Positions 8,629-18,477 of a stretch of DNA of 64,000 nucleotides are shown here, one piece after another. The stretch is taken from the NCBI GenBank assembly GCA_943787295.1, contig CALSLW010000002.1, positions 462,189-526,188 of the forward strand, read 5' to 3'. The notes beneath the pieces were generated by a model, which searched no databases, was not told the DNA's origin, and saw only the letters and a list, made by a program, of their open reading frames with translations. The position numbers and the translations under genes are program-made. The stretch is from an uncultured Flavobacteriaceae bacterium. Lineage in GTDB: Bacteria > Bacteroidota > Bacteroidia > Flavobacteriales > Flavobacteriaceae. Within the stretch, counting starts at the first letter, position 1, and each line of letters begins with the position of its first letter.

Positions 8629-10416
8629 TTAATGTTGTAATTCTTCTTCTCCTTCTTTTAAGGGAACAATTTGAGAAACCCAATCCTCTTCTTGTCCTGG
8701 TTTAGAATAATCATAAGCCCAACGGTGAACTTCAGGGATTTCTCCTGGCCAGTTACCGTGCATATGCTCTACAGGAGCGGTCCATTCTAAAGTATTCGAT
8801 TTCCATGGGTTTTGCTCTGCTGCTTTACCATAGAAAATACTGTGGATAAAGTTGTATAAGAACACTAACTGTGCTGCTCCCGCTGTAAAGGCAAATAATG
8901 AGATGACAACGTTAATATCAGCAATATCATCAAAGTAAGGGAAAGCAGTGTTTGTGTAATAACGACGTGGTAAACCTGCCATTCCGATAAAGTGCATTGG
9001 GAAGAATACTCCATAAGCACAGACTGCTGTTACCCAAAAGTGAATATAACCTAAGTTCTTGTTCATCATACGACCAAACATTTTTGGGAACCAGTGGTAA
9101 ACCCCAGCAAATAAACCGTATAGGGCAGAAATACCCATTACTAAGTGGAAGTGAGCCACAACGAAATATGTATCGTGAACGTTGATATCAAGTGTACTGT
9201 CTCCTAAAATAATCCCGGTTAAACCTCCAGAAATAAAAGTTGAAACTAATCCAATCGAAAATAACATCGCTGGGTTTAACTGTAGATTACCTTTCCATAA
9301 AGTGGTGATATAGTTAAACGCTTTTACTGCAGATGGAATCGCAATTAATAAGGTTGTAAAGGTAAATACAGACCCTAAGAATGGATTCATTCCAGAGATA
9401 AACATATGGTGCCCCCATACAATGGTAGATAAGAATGCGATTGCTAAAATTGACGCAACCATCGCACGATATCCAAAGATAGGTTTACGCGAATTTGTCG
9501 CGATAATTTCAGAGGTAATTCCTAAGGCTGGAAGTAATACAATATATACTTCTGGGTGACCTAAGAACCAGAAAAGGTGTTCGTATAATACAGGTGACCC
9601 TCCTTGGTAGTGTAACACTTCTCCTTGAATAAAAATATCTGAAAGGAAGAAAGATGTTCCAAAACTTCTATCCATGATCAACAATAAAGCCGCTGATAAT
9701 AAAACTGGGAAAGATACAACCCCGATGATTGCCGTTACAAAGAAGGCCCAAATAGTCAACGGTAAACGCGACATTGACATCCCTTTTGTACGTAAGTTAA
9801 TTACGGTAACGATATAGTTCAATGAACCTAATAATGAAGAAGCAATAAAGATTGCCATAGAGACTAACCATAAAGTCATTCCTAGACCAGATCCAGGTTG
9901 TGCTTGTGGTAAAGCAGATAGGGGCGGATAGATGGTCCATCCTGCAGCAGCTGGCCCAGCTTCTACAAAAAGAGAAGTAATCATAATCATTGAAGAAAGG
10001 AAAAACAACCAAAATGAAATCATATTCAACAAACCAGAAGCCATATCACGTGCTCCAATCTGTAATGGAATTAAAAGGTTACTAAAGGTTCCGCTTAATC
10101 CTGCAGTTAGGACAAAAAATACCATGATGGTACCATGAATGGTAACCAAAGCTAAATAGACATTAGGATCCATCACCCCCTCTGGAGCCCATTTCCCTAA
10201 TAATACATCAAAAATGGCAAAAGACTGCTCTGGCCATGCTAATTGAATTCTAAATAACAAAGACATTGCAATCCCAATGATTCCCATAAACAACCCTGTA
10301 ATAAGGTATTGTTTTGCAATCATTTTATGATCCTGACTGAAGATATACTTCGTCATGAATGTTTCTTTGTGATGATGTCCGTGATCCTCTTCGTGTACGT
10401 GCGCTGCTGTTGACAT
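8629..10416 (-). CDS. coxA: Cytochrome c oxidase subunit I (aa3-type)
   Basis: The catalytic subunit reduces oxygen at the haem a3-CuB centre and pumps protons. The 595-residue protein has the haem-copper fold with about twelve membrane segments. The CuB-site motif GHPEVY lies at about residues 284-289, with the histidine ligand, the proton-channel glutamate and the cross-linking tyrosine all present. WGHHMF supplies two more CuB ligands and HFHLVMG the haem ligands. The HPEVY glutamate places it in the A1 class. An N-terminal histidine-rich stretch (HVHEEDHGHHHKE) precedes the first helix. It is the last gene of the operon, 19 bases after coxB. Confidence 0.97.
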   Translation of the reverse strand: MSTAAHVHEEDHGHHHKETFMTKYIFSQDHKMIAKQYLITGLFMGIIGIAMSLLFRIQLAWPEQSFAIFDVLLGKWAPEGVMDPNVYLALVTIHGTIMVFFVLTAGLSGTFSNLLIPLQIGARDMASGLLNMISFWLFFLSSMIMITSLFVEAGPAAAGWTIYPPLSALPQAQPGSGLGMTLWLVSMAIFIASSLLGSLNYIVTVINLRTKGMSMSRLPLTIWAFFVTAIIGVVSFPVLLSAALLLIMDRSFGTSFFLSDIFIQGEVLHYQGGSPVLYEHLFWFLGHPEVYIVLLPALGITSEIIATNSRKPIFGYRAMVASILAIAFLSTIVWGHHMFISGMNPFLGSVFTFTTLLIAIPSAVKAFNYITTLWKGNLQLNPAMLFSIGLVSTFISGGLTGIILGDSTLDINVHDTYFVVAHFHLVMGISALYGLFAGVYHWFPKMFGRMMNKNLGYIHFWVTAVCAYGVFFPMHFIGMAGLPRRYYTNTAFPYFDDIADINVVISLFAFTAGAAQLVFLYNFIHSIFYGKAAEQNPWKSNTLEWTAPVEHMHGNWPGEIPEVHRWAYDYSKPGQEEDWVSQIVPLKEGEEELQH

Positions 10417-10435
10417 ATCTTTTCTCTATTTTAAA

Positions 10436-11500
10436 TTATTGAATGACTTGCGCAAAAGTTTGCTGCTGGTCCATCCATTGTTCATATTCTTCTGGCGATT
10501 CAACCACAATTTTCATCTGCATATTGTAGTGAGAGGCGCCACAAATTTTATTACATAGCAAAATATAATCAAAGATATAAGGTTCTAGGGCTTCTTCCCC
10601 ATTTGCGATTAATTCTTTGCTATTTTCTACTCTAATTTTGTTGATTTTTTTCACTTTGGCAATCATATCAGGGTTTTGACGCATTTCCTCTGTAGTGGTA
10701 ATGGGTGTAAAAGCAAACTCTGTAATCATCCCAGGAACACAATTCATCTGTGCTCTAAAGTGAGGCATATAAGCCGAGTGTAAGACATCTTGTGAACGCA
10801 TTTTAAAGATCACTTCACGTCCTACAGGTAAGTGCAATTCTTGTACCACAACATCATCTAAACCATTAGGGTCTGTCGCGTCGATTCCCACAAGGTTTTT
10901 TCCTTCAAAATCCTGTAAAAAACGAACATTTGCGTCTCCTAAAACACCGTCTTGTCCAGCATAACGCGCTTTCCAGTTGAACTGTTGAGCGTATAACTCA
11001 ACGACTAAAGCTTCGTCGTTCTCTTCAACTGTCATGATGTTTGTCCAAGTGTATAAACCATATAAGATAAGTCCAGCTAAAGTGATTACTGGAATAATGG
11101 TCCAAATCGCTTCTAAACGGTCGTTATCTGCATAGAAAAGGGCCTTTTTACCTTTTTCCCCGCGGTACTTATAAGAGAAGTAATGCAGTAATGCCTGCGT
11201 AATCGTTTGAACAAAGAAAATCAATGCGAAAGAAATCCACATTAGATTGTCATAATCGCTTCCGTGTTCAGAGGCTGCCTCTGGTAATAATACATCTCCC
11301 CAAGCGTAAAAAGAATACAAAGTAAGTATGTAAATGAATGCTAAAAATGCAAACATTAATTTCCCTTGTGTATCGTTGTCTTTGTCGTTAGCGACTTGAG
11401 TGGTGTTGCGTTCTGTTTGAGACAATTCAAACATTTTTGAAATTTGCCAAACAGCAATTCCAATTAAAACAAGTACCGTAAGTGTCAATATAGCCGTCAT
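10436..11500 (-). CDS. coxB: Cytochrome c oxidase subunit II
   Basis: Subunit II accepts electrons from cytochrome c at the binuclear CuA centre. The 354-residue protein has an N-terminal membrane helix, a charged linker, two further helices (about residues 50-150) and a periplasmic cupredoxin domain. The aromatic electron-entry segment QQFNWKARYAG is present, and the CuA ligands are complete in CNKICGASHYNM, with Cys316, Cys320, His324 and Met327. The extra N-terminal helix before the usual two is common in the Bacteroidota form. It lies between actF and coxA in one operon, which fits electron transfer from alternative complex III directly to this oxidase. Confidence 0.95.
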   Translation of the reverse strand: MTAILTLTVLVLIGIAVWQISKMFELSQTERNTTQVANDKDNDTQGKLMFAFLAFIYILTLYSFYAWGDVLLPEAASEHGSDYDNLMWISFALIFFVQTITQALLHYFSYKYRGEKGKKALFYADNDRLEAIWTIIPVITLAGLILYGLYTWTNIMTVEENDEALVVELYAQQFNWKARYAGQDGVLGDANVRFLQDFEGKNLVGIDATDPNGLDDVVVQELHLPVGREVIFKMRSQDVLHSAYMPHFRAQMNCVPGMITEFAFTPITTTEEMRQNPDMIAKVKKINKIRVENSKELIANGEEALEPYIFDYILLCNKICGASHYNMQMKIVVESPEEYEQWMDQQQTFAQVIQ

Positions 11501-11520
11501 CTATCTTTTCTAATTATATT

Positions 11521-12879
11521 TTAATAATGAAAACGCTCGCTCTCGCCCATATAAGGATCTCCTTTTGCAAGAAGCGGCGCTTTCGTTAATGCTGTAAATA
11601 CTATGTAAATGAATAATCCTAAGAAGAAGAAGAATCCTCCAATTTCTGGAATACCGATAAACCATTGATCTCCTACTGCAGAAGGCATGATCATATTAAA
11701 GACATCTAAATAGTGTCCTAAGATGATAACAATTCCTGCCATAATAATGAAGTAGTTGGTTCGCTTGTAGTCACTATTCATTAAGATCAATAATGGGAAC
11801 AAGAAGTTCATGGCAATCATGCCAAAGAAGGTAATGTTGTAATCCTCGATACGCGTGATGAAATAGGTTACCTCTTCTGGAATATTTGAATACCAAATTA
11901 ACATGAATTGTGAGAACCATAAATAAGTCCAGAATACACTCACCCCAAACATGAATTTCCCTAAATCGTGAATATGAGAATCATTTACGAATTCTAACAA
12001 TCCTTTAGACTTAAGATAAATCGTGATTAAAGCAATCGCGGTGATTCCAGAGACAAACATACTGGCAAATACATACCATCCAAAGAGGGTACTAAACCAG
12101 TGTGGATCGATTGACATAATCCAGTCCCAAGACATGATTGATTCTGTCACGATAAAGAACACTAAAAATCCTGCCGATAAACGGAAGTTTTTTACGTGGT
12201 TACTATTGTCAGATGCTTCGTCTTGTGCCAAAGAAAATTTGCGTGAAATAAAACGATAGGCAGTCCATCCTGCTAAGAAAAATACTGCTCTTCCTAAAAA
12301 GAAAGGAACATTTAAGAAGGCTACTTTCCCTGCAATTAATTTATCGTGCGCAACTACTTCTGGGTCCATCCAGATAAATAGGTGATTCATATGGAATCCT
12401 GACATAGCAAGAATAGCGATTACAATAATCCCACCGGGTAATAAATAAGCGGTGATTCCTTCCATTACTCTGTAAAGGACAGGAGACCAACCTGCTTGAG
12501 CTGCGCGTTGTATAGCATAGAATGCAAGGGTTCCTAATGCGATCATAAAGAAAAAGAACGCTGCTACATACAAGGCTGCCCATGGCTTGTTTTGCAACTG
12601 GTGCAAAAGGTGTTCATCATGAGAAGCGTCGTGCTCTTCTCCGTGAGCTGCTTCAGCGGAGTGATCTTCTGTTTGATGAGCATCATGGGTGCTTTCTTCG
12701 GCGTGAGCCTCATCAGCATGTTCTTCTCCATGACCACCTTCATGGTGTTCTGTGGCGACCATGGCTTTAGCATCTTCCACTGTTTTGGGAGCGCTAAGGA
12801 AACCATACACCAATCCGGCCAATCCTATCGCCATAAAGGCAAAGGCTAAATTTCTGAGTTTATTTGAAAACGTATACAT
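11521..12879 (-). CDS. actF: Alternative complex III subunit ActF (quinol:cytochrome c oxidoreductase)
   Basis: ActF is an integral membrane subunit of alternative complex III, which oxidises menaquinol and passes electrons to cytochrome c or an oxidase. The 452-residue protein has one N-terminal helix, then an acidic, histidine-rich loop (about residues 44-90, with repeats such as HHEGGHGEEHADEAHAEE) and about ten membrane helices. ESIMSWDWIMSIDPHWFSTL is a recognisable family segment. The loop may bind metal ions or be a flexible periplasmic linker; this is inference. It lies 13 bases after actE and 20 bases before coxB. Confidence 0.9.
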   Translation of the reverse strand: MYTFSNKLRNLAFAFMAIGLAGLVYGFLSAPKTVEDAKAMVATEHHEGGHGEEHADEAHAEESTHDAHQTEDHSAEAAHGEEHDASHDEHLLHQLQNKPWAALYVAAFFFFMIALGTLAFYAIQRAAQAGWSPVLYRVMEGITAYLLPGGIIVIAILAMSGFHMNHLFIWMDPEVVAHDKLIAGKVAFLNVPFFLGRAVFFLAGWTAYRFISRKFSLAQDEASDNSNHVKNFRLSAGFLVFFIVTESIMSWDWIMSIDPHWFSTLFGWYVFASMFVSGITAIALITIYLKSKGLLEFVNDSHIHDLGKFMFGVSVFWTYLWFSQFMLIWYSNIPEEVTYFITRIEDYNITFFGMIAMNFLFPLLILMNSDYKRTNYFIIMAGIVIILGHYLDVFNMIMPSAVGDQWFIGIPEIGGFFFFLGLFIYIVFTALTKAPLLAKGDPYMGESERFHY

Positions 12880-12892
12880 AGACCTTCTAATA

Positions 12893-13444
12893 TTATTTAA
12901 GCAAAGCGCTTCTTAATTCCATAACATGCTGGGCAATTTGCCAGCGCTCTGTTGCATTTACTTGACCTGCGTGTGATCCCATCGCGTTTTTACCATACAT
13001 CAATACGTGGTAAATGCTTCCTTCTGTAATTTCACGATCGGCATAACTAGGTACTCCTAGAAACTTTTCGCGGGTCATTAAAATCCCTTGACCATCTCCT
13101 TTTTTTCCATGACAAACAGCACAGTAAAGACCATAGAGTTCTTTTCCTTCGGCTAAATGTGCTTCTGTTTGTACAAGAGGCGATTGCAGTTCGGCTTTAG
13201 CTGCTTCATATCCTTCATTTGTATCAAGATATTCATAGGGCTGCCATCCACGTGCAATTGAACCATCTGCAGGGATTTGAGCTTCGATACCATTGGCAAA
13301 AGCATCAGAATCTGCATAGGCTTCATAGCCTACTGGTACATACATATTAGGGAAATATTGATAATTCGGTTTAGACGGATCTTGACATGACCCTAATCCT
13401 AAGGCCACGACGATACTAAATGAAAGGCTGATTAACTTCTTCAT
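12893..13444 (-). CDS. actE: Alternative complex III subunit ActE (mono-haem cytochrome c lipoprotein)
   Basis: ActE is the mono-haem cytochrome c subunit of alternative complex III. The 183-residue protein has a lipoprotein signal with lipobox ending LGLGSC (Cys20) and one haem-attachment motif CAVCH at residues 108-112 followed by GKKGDGQG. A methionine in the MYGKNAMGSHAG segment is a candidate axial ligand. Its ATG overlaps the actD stop by one base, so translation of the two is probably coupled. Confidence 0.93.
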   Translation of the reverse strand: MKKLISLSFSIVVALGLGSCQDPSKPNYQYFPNMYVPVGYEAYADSDAFANGIEAQIPADGSIARGWQPYEYLDTNEGYEAAKAELQSPLVQTEAHLAEGKELYGLYCAVCHGKKGDGQGILMTREKFLGVPSYADREITEGSIYHVLMYGKNAMGSHAGQVNATERWQIAQHVMELRSALLK

Positions 13445-13974
13445 TATTCTTCCGTGTTTTCTGGTACAGTAATCTCTACAGCACCCGTTTCTTTCAATAA
13501 GGCGGTTAATTCCTTCTCGTTGTTTTTTAATTCAATTTCCATTAAAAACATATCGTCTGTAGTTAATGGATTAGGGTTTTCGGCTTCTTTAAACGGCCAT
13601 AAACGGCTGCGTAAATAGAAGGTGATTACCATAAGGTGAGCCGCAAAGAAAACGGTCATCTCAAACATAACCGGTACAAAGGCTGGCATGTTTTCTAAAA
13701 AGCTAAAACTAGGTTTCCCTCCAATGTTTTGTGGCCAATCTTCAATCATAATAAAGTTGATCATGGCAACAGCAACACCAAATCCAATACAGCCATAAAT
13801 AAAGGCCATAATTGCAATTCTAGTCTCTTCTAAGCCCATTGCTTTGTCTAGACCGTGAACTGGAAAAGGGGTATATATTTCTTCGATGTGGTGCTTTTTA
13901 GCACGTACTTCTTTGACCGCGCTTAATAGCGTGTCATCGTCATCGTATAATGCGTGAATTACTTGATTACTCAT
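13444..13974 (-). CDS. actD: Alternative complex III subunit ActD (DUF3341)
   Basis: ActD is a small membrane subunit of alternative complex III. The 176-residue protein has the DUF3341 layout: a soluble N-terminus (VIHALYDDDDTLLSAVKEV, then EIYTPFPVHGLDKAMGL) and two membrane helices (about residues 52-75 and 100-125), with the family segment GGKPSFSFLENMPAFVPVMFE between them. The acidic C-terminal tail is cytoplasmic by prediction. It overlaps actC by 8 bases and actE by one base. Confidence 0.93.
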   Translation of the reverse strand: MSNQVIHALYDDDDTLLSAVKEVRAKKHHIEEIYTPFPVHGLDKAMGLEETRIAIMAFIYGCIGFGVAVAMINFIMIEDWPQNIGGKPSFSFLENMPAFVPVMFEMTVFFAAHLMVITFYLRSRLWPFKEAENPNPLTTDDMFLMEIELKNNEKELTALLKETGAVEITVPENTEE

Positions 13975-15355
13975 TTCCGTCTCTTAATTTTTTGTACTTC
14001 TCTCCTGAAGATTTTAATATCGTTTTCACCTCTGCTTGTGCAATCACTGGGAAAGTTCTTGCATACAATAAGAAGAGAACAAAGAAGAAGCCTATTGTTC
14101 CAATAAAGATTCCAATGTCAACAAAGGTTGGTGAGAACATCGTCCATGAAGACGGAAGGTAATCACGGTGTAAAGAGGTAACGATAATCACGAAACGCTC
14201 AAACCACATCCCTATGTTTACTACAATCGAAATAATGAAGGAGAACATAATACTCGTTCTCAATTTTTTAAACCACATAAACTGTGGAGAGAATACATTA
14301 CAACTCATCATCGCCCAATATGCCCACCAGTAAGGACCAGTTGCACGGTTTAAGAAGGCGTATTGTTCGTATTCAACCCCAGAGTACCAAGCGATAAACA
14401 GCTCAGTGATATAAGCTACCCCAACAATTGAACCGGTGATCATGATAACGATGTTCATCAACTCAATGTGTTGTACGGTGATATAATCTTCTAAATGCGA
14501 TACTTTACGCATAATAATCAACAGGGTGTTTACCATGGCAAATCCAGAGAAGATCGCTCCTGCTACAAAGTAAGGTGGGAAAATTGTGGTGTGCCATCCT
14601 GGAATAACCGAGGTGGCGAAATCAAATGATACAATGGTGTGTACAGAAAGTACTAAGGGTGTTGCTAATCCTGCTAATACCAAAGATACTTCTTCAAAAC
14701 GCTGCCAGTCTTTTGCTCTTCCAGACCATCCAAAGCTTAATAAAGCATAGATTTTCTTTTGGAAAGGGCGAACTGCGCGATCACGTAGCATGGCAAAATC
14801 TGGCAAAAGACCAGTCCACCAGAAAACTAATGATACAGATAAATAAGTTGAGATCGCAAATACATCCCATAATAAGGGAGAGTTAAAGTTAACCCATAAC
14901 GACCCAAAACCATTAGGAATAGGTAATACCCAATACGCTAACCATGGACGACCCATGTGAATAATAGGAAATAAACCTGCCTGGATTACAGAGAAGATGG
15001 TCATCGCCTCTGCAGAACGGTTAATCGCCATACGCCATTTTTGACGGAAGAGTAAGAGTACCGCAGAAATCAAGGTTCCGGCGTGTCCAATCCCTACCCA
15101 CCATACAAAGTTGGTAATATCCCATGCCCACCCAACAGTCTTGTTGAGTCCCCATGTTCCAATTCCAGTTGAAATGGTATAAATGATACATCCTACTCCC
15201 CAAAGGAAAGCGGTTAATGCGATGCCAAATACTATCCACCACTGGCGGTTGGCAACTCCCTCTACTGGTGCAGCTACATCAATGGTAACGTCATGATATG
15301 ACTTGTCTCCAGTAACTAAGGGTTTTCGAATCGGTGCTTCGTAATGCGAGGCCAT
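13967..15355 (-). CDS. actC: Alternative complex III subunit ActC (NrfD/PsrC-like membrane protein)
   Basis: ActC is the quinol-binding membrane subunit of alternative complex III and belongs to the NrfD/PsrC family. The 462-residue protein has about ten membrane helices; characteristic stretches are FVWWVGIGHAGTLISAVLLL, MTIFSVIQAGLFPIIHMGRP and SIMFSFIISIVVNIGMWFER. It overlaps actD by 8 bases and follows actB by 24 bases, as expected for the conserved act gene order. Confidence 0.95.
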   Translation of the reverse strand: MASHYEAPIRKPLVTGDKSYHDVTIDVAAPVEGVANRQWWIVFGIALTAFLWGVGCIIYTISTGIGTWGLNKTVGWAWDITNFVWWVGIGHAGTLISAVLLLFRQKWRMAINRSAEAMTIFSVIQAGLFPIIHMGRPWLAYWVLPIPNGFGSLWVNFNSPLLWDVFAISTYLSVSLVFWWTGLLPDFAMLRDRAVRPFQKKIYALLSFGWSGRAKDWQRFEEVSLVLAGLATPLVLSVHTIVSFDFATSVIPGWHTTIFPPYFVAGAIFSGFAMVNTLLIIMRKVSHLEDYITVQHIELMNIVIMITGSIVGVAYITELFIAWYSGVEYEQYAFLNRATGPYWWAYWAMMSCNVFSPQFMWFKKLRTSIMFSFIISIVVNIGMWFERFVIIVTSLHRDYLPSSWTMFSPTFVDIGIFIGTIGFFFVLFLLYARTFPVIAQAEVKTILKSSGEKYKKLRDGNE

Positions 15356-15379
15356 ATGCGATTGCTTTATCTAGTTATA

Positions 15380-18300
15380 TTATACGTTTCTCACTTTGGT
15401 TTGGTACATCACGTTAGGTTTTGTCCCTACATGCTCCAATAAGTGATACATACGTTCGTTTTCTTTTAATTCGGAAATCTTACTTTCCTTGTCATTAATA
15501 TCTCCAAAGGTCATTGCACCGTTGCTACATGCAGCAGAACAAGCCGTTTGGAATTCACCGTCCTTAATCTCGCGCCCGTCTAATTTAGCATCGAGAATCG
15601 TTTTTTGTGTTTTTTGAATACACATAGAACATTTCTCCATTACACCTCTAGAACGTACCACAACGTCTGGGTTTAATACCATACGACCAAGGTCATTGTT
15701 CATGTGGTAATCAAACTCGTCATTCTTATTGTATAAGAACCAGTTGAAACGTCTTACTTTATAAGGACAGTTGTTTGCGCAGTAACGCGTACCTACACAA
15801 CGGTTATAGGCCATGTGGTTTTGTCCTTGACGCCCGTGAGAAGATGCCGCTACTGGACATACTGTTTCACAAGGTGCGTGGTTACAGTGCTGACACATTA
15901 CAGGTTGGAAAGTAACTTGTGGATTTTCTGAAGCTTGCTCCATGCGTCCAAAAGTGGTCAATGAATCTCCAATTCCTGAAATGTTTTCTTTTGTTTCTAA
16001 ATCCCCTTCAAAGGTCTCGTCTGAAGAGTAATAGCGGTCAATACGCAACCAGTGCATATCTCTTGATTTACGTACTTCTTCTTTTCCTACTACTGGGACA
16101 TTGTTTTCTGCGTGACATGCAATAACACACGCTCCACATCCTGTACAAGCATTAAGGTCAATCGACAAGTTAAAGTGATGCCCAATAGAGCGATCAAATG
16201 CTTGCCACATATCCACTTCTGGAGAAGTAACTTCTTGCTCCATATGGTTTTTAGACACTAAAGGAATTGTATTCCAGTAGGACTTATCTTTTGTATTGAA
16301 TACCTCTAGGGTAGTTTCTTTTACGATATCCCCACGTCCCATTAAGGTGTTGTGTAACTGTGTACAGGCAAACTCGTGAAAACCGTCGGCTAAACTAACA
16401 TTAGCAGACTGAACATTTTTGGCATTATTATAAAATGCGAAAGCATTCACCCCAACGTTCATTTCGTCTTGTAAACCTTTACGTTCTCCATACCCTAAGG
16501 CAAGACCTACAGATCCTTTTGCCTGTCCAGGCTGAATCACTACAGGTAGCGTTAAGGTTTTCTCCCCTACGGTTACTTTAGCATAACTTCCGTTCAAGGC
16601 ACCGTTGGCTACATTGACATTCTTTAAGCCTAAAGCAGCAGCATCTGCGGCAGCAACGGTTAAATAATTGTCCCAAGTAACACGGGTGATTGGATCAGGG
16701 AATTCTTGCAACCATGGGTTGTTGGCTTGTTGACCGTCTCCCATTCCAGTTTTAGTGTATAACACTAATTCTAGTCCTTCTGTTTGCGCACTAGCAAGAC
16801 TTGCTACAGCAGCAGAAAGATCGGTGGCATTGTATTTATTTTGGGTTGCATTTGCAACACTTAAATATCCATCGTGCAATACAGTATTCCAAGATGTCTC
16901 ACCTAAAATAGTGTCTGCCCAATTGGACTTAATGGTATCATAATAGCTTGCTTCGCTTCCTGTCCATTTTAAGACTGCATCTTGAAATTGAAGCGTATCA
17001 AATAATGGGCGAATTGTAGGCTGCGCCAAAGCGTAGTGCCCAGCTTTAAACTCATAATCTCCCCAAGACTCTAAATAGTGAGGCGTCGCCGCGATATATT
17101 GTGCCGCAGCAGCTGTCTCGTCTTCTTTCATACTGAAAGCAACAGACAAGTCAAGTTTTTTCATGCCTTCGGCAAAAGCTTCGCCTTCTGGTAAGCTATA
17201 CACTGGGTTAATTCCCACAGTGATTAATCCTCCTATAGTTCCAGCGATAACCGCATCGATAACGGGCTTAACTTCACCTCCGTTTTCTTGACGGGTTAAA
17301 CGTGGGCTGTTTGCGTCCATCACTACACTACCTAAAGCGTTGTTGATGGCTAAAACAAGTGCTTGAGCCCCTTTATCTTGAATGCCACTTACTACAACAG
17401 CTTTATCACCAGCAGCTTTTAAAGCAGCAACAGCAGCATCTACTTTTGCTTGATGCGCTTGACTTAAAGATGCACTTACTGTAGTTCCAGTAATTGCACC
17501 ATAAAGGTGCGCTAATATATTTTTTTGCGCTGAAGGGGTTACTGGCACTCTAAAATCTGCCGCAGCTCCACTCAAGGTCATGTTTGCTTCAAACTGGAAG
17601 TGTTTTGACATTGTGGCTTTCCCGTGGTCTTTTGAAGGAACACGTGTTTTAGAATAACCTGAGTCAAATCCTCCTCCTTGCCAATCTCCTAAAAAATCTG
17701 CGCCAACAGATACAATGGCTTTAGCTTTACTAAAGTCATAATCTGCTAATGCACGAACGCCATAAGCTTCTTCAAAAGCATCTACAGCATCGGCATAAGC
17801 GACGGTATCAAAAGCAACGTGTTTTACGTTAGGGTACTTTGCCGTAAAGTCAGCAATTAATTTTGCTGTTGTTGGACTGGCGAAAGTTTGGGTTAATAAA
17901 ACAACTTCTTTGTTTGTAGCAGCAAGTGCGTTAAGCTTTGCGCCTGCTTGAAGGTGTAAATCTTCCCAGCTAATATCTGCACCATTCCCTTTAGGACCTT
18001 GTAAACGCTGTGTATCATACAAGGATAAAACTGATGCGTGTACACGTGCATTTGCTCCCCCTAGAACAGGAGCATCTGGATTGTTTTCAACTTTAATTGG
18101 ACGACCTTCTCTGGTCTTGATTAGGATGCTTCCAAAATCAAATCCATCTGCAATTGCAGTAGCATAGTAGTTAGCTACTCCAGGACGAATTTGTTCTGGT
18201 TGCACTACATAAGGAACAGATTTAATTACTGGCCCTTCACAGGCTGCTAATGAAGCTGCTGCTGTACTAAATCCAACATACTTTAAAAAGTCGCGACGTG

Positions 18301-18451
18301 AAGTACTACTATCTTCTAAAGCTTCTTTATCCTCTAAAAATTCGTTTACTGGAACATAGTCGGCAAATTCTTTTTGCTCTAGCTGATCAACCATAGGAGA
18401 ATTCTCCTGAAGCTGTTCTGCGTTTTTCCAATAGGTTTTATTTGCTGCCAT
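15380..18451 (-). CDS. actB: Alternative complex III subunit ActB (Tat-exported molybdopterin-like/iron-sulfur protein)
   Basis: ActB is the large periplasmic subunit of alternative complex III. The 1023-residue protein carries a Tat-type signal SRRDFLKYVGFSTAAASLAAC; the AAC end also looks like a lipobox. The N-terminal two thirds resemble molybdopterin oxidoreductases but family members do not bind the cofactor. From about residue 750 an iron-sulfur module follows with cysteine groups CTGCGACVIAC, CQHCNHAPCETVCPV, CVGTRYCANNCPY, CSMC and CSAAC, enough for four clusters. It sits between actA and actC in the operon. Confidence 0.95.
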   Translation of the reverse strand: MAANKTYWKNAEQLQENSPMVDQLEQKEFADYVPVNEFLEDKEALEDSSTSRRDFLKYVGFSTAAASLAACEGPVIKSVPYVVQPEQIRPGVANYYATAIADGFDFGSILIKTREGRPIKVENNPDAPVLGGANARVHASVLSLYDTQRLQGPKGNGADISWEDLHLQAGAKLNALAATNKEVVLLTQTFASPTTAKLIADFTAKYPNVKHVAFDTVAYADAVDAFEEAYGVRALADYDFSKAKAIVSVGADFLGDWQGGGFDSGYSKTRVPSKDHGKATMSKHFQFEANMTLSGAAADFRVPVTPSAQKNILAHLYGAITGTTVSASLSQAHQAKVDAAVAALKAAGDKAVVVSGIQDKGAQALVLAINNALGSVVMDANSPRLTRQENGGEVKPVIDAVIAGTIGGLITVGINPVYSLPEGEAFAEGMKKLDLSVAFSMKEDETAAAAQYIAATPHYLESWGDYEFKAGHYALAQPTIRPLFDTLQFQDAVLKWTGSEASYYDTIKSNWADTILGETSWNTVLHDGYLSVANATQNKYNATDLSAAVASLASAQTEGLELVLYTKTGMGDGQQANNPWLQEFPDPITRVTWDNYLTVAAADAAALGLKNVNVANGALNGSYAKVTVGEKTLTLPVVIQPGQAKGSVGLALGYGERKGLQDEMNVGVNAFAFYNNAKNVQSANVSLADGFHEFACTQLHNTLMGRGDIVKETTLEVFNTKDKSYWNTIPLVSKNHMEQEVTSPEVDMWQAFDRSIGHHFNLSIDLNACTGCGACVIACHAENNVPVVGKEEVRKSRDMHWLRIDRYYSSDETFEGDLETKENISGIGDSLTTFGRMEQASENPQVTFQPVMCQHCNHAPCETVCPVAASSHGRQGQNHMAYNRCVGTRYCANNCPYKVRRFNWFLYNKNDEFDYHMNNDLGRMVLNPDVVVRSRGVMEKCSMCIQKTQKTILDAKLDGREIKDGEFQTACSAACSNGAMTFGDINDKESKISELKENERMYHLLEHVGTKPNVMYQTKVRNV

Positions 18452-18477
18452 AAGACATTCTTCTGTTTAAGCTCTTG

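Noticed and set aside
12592..12849. Overlapping frames on both strands in actF.
   Set aside because: They arise from the repetitive histidine/glutamate-rich codons of actF and show no independent features.
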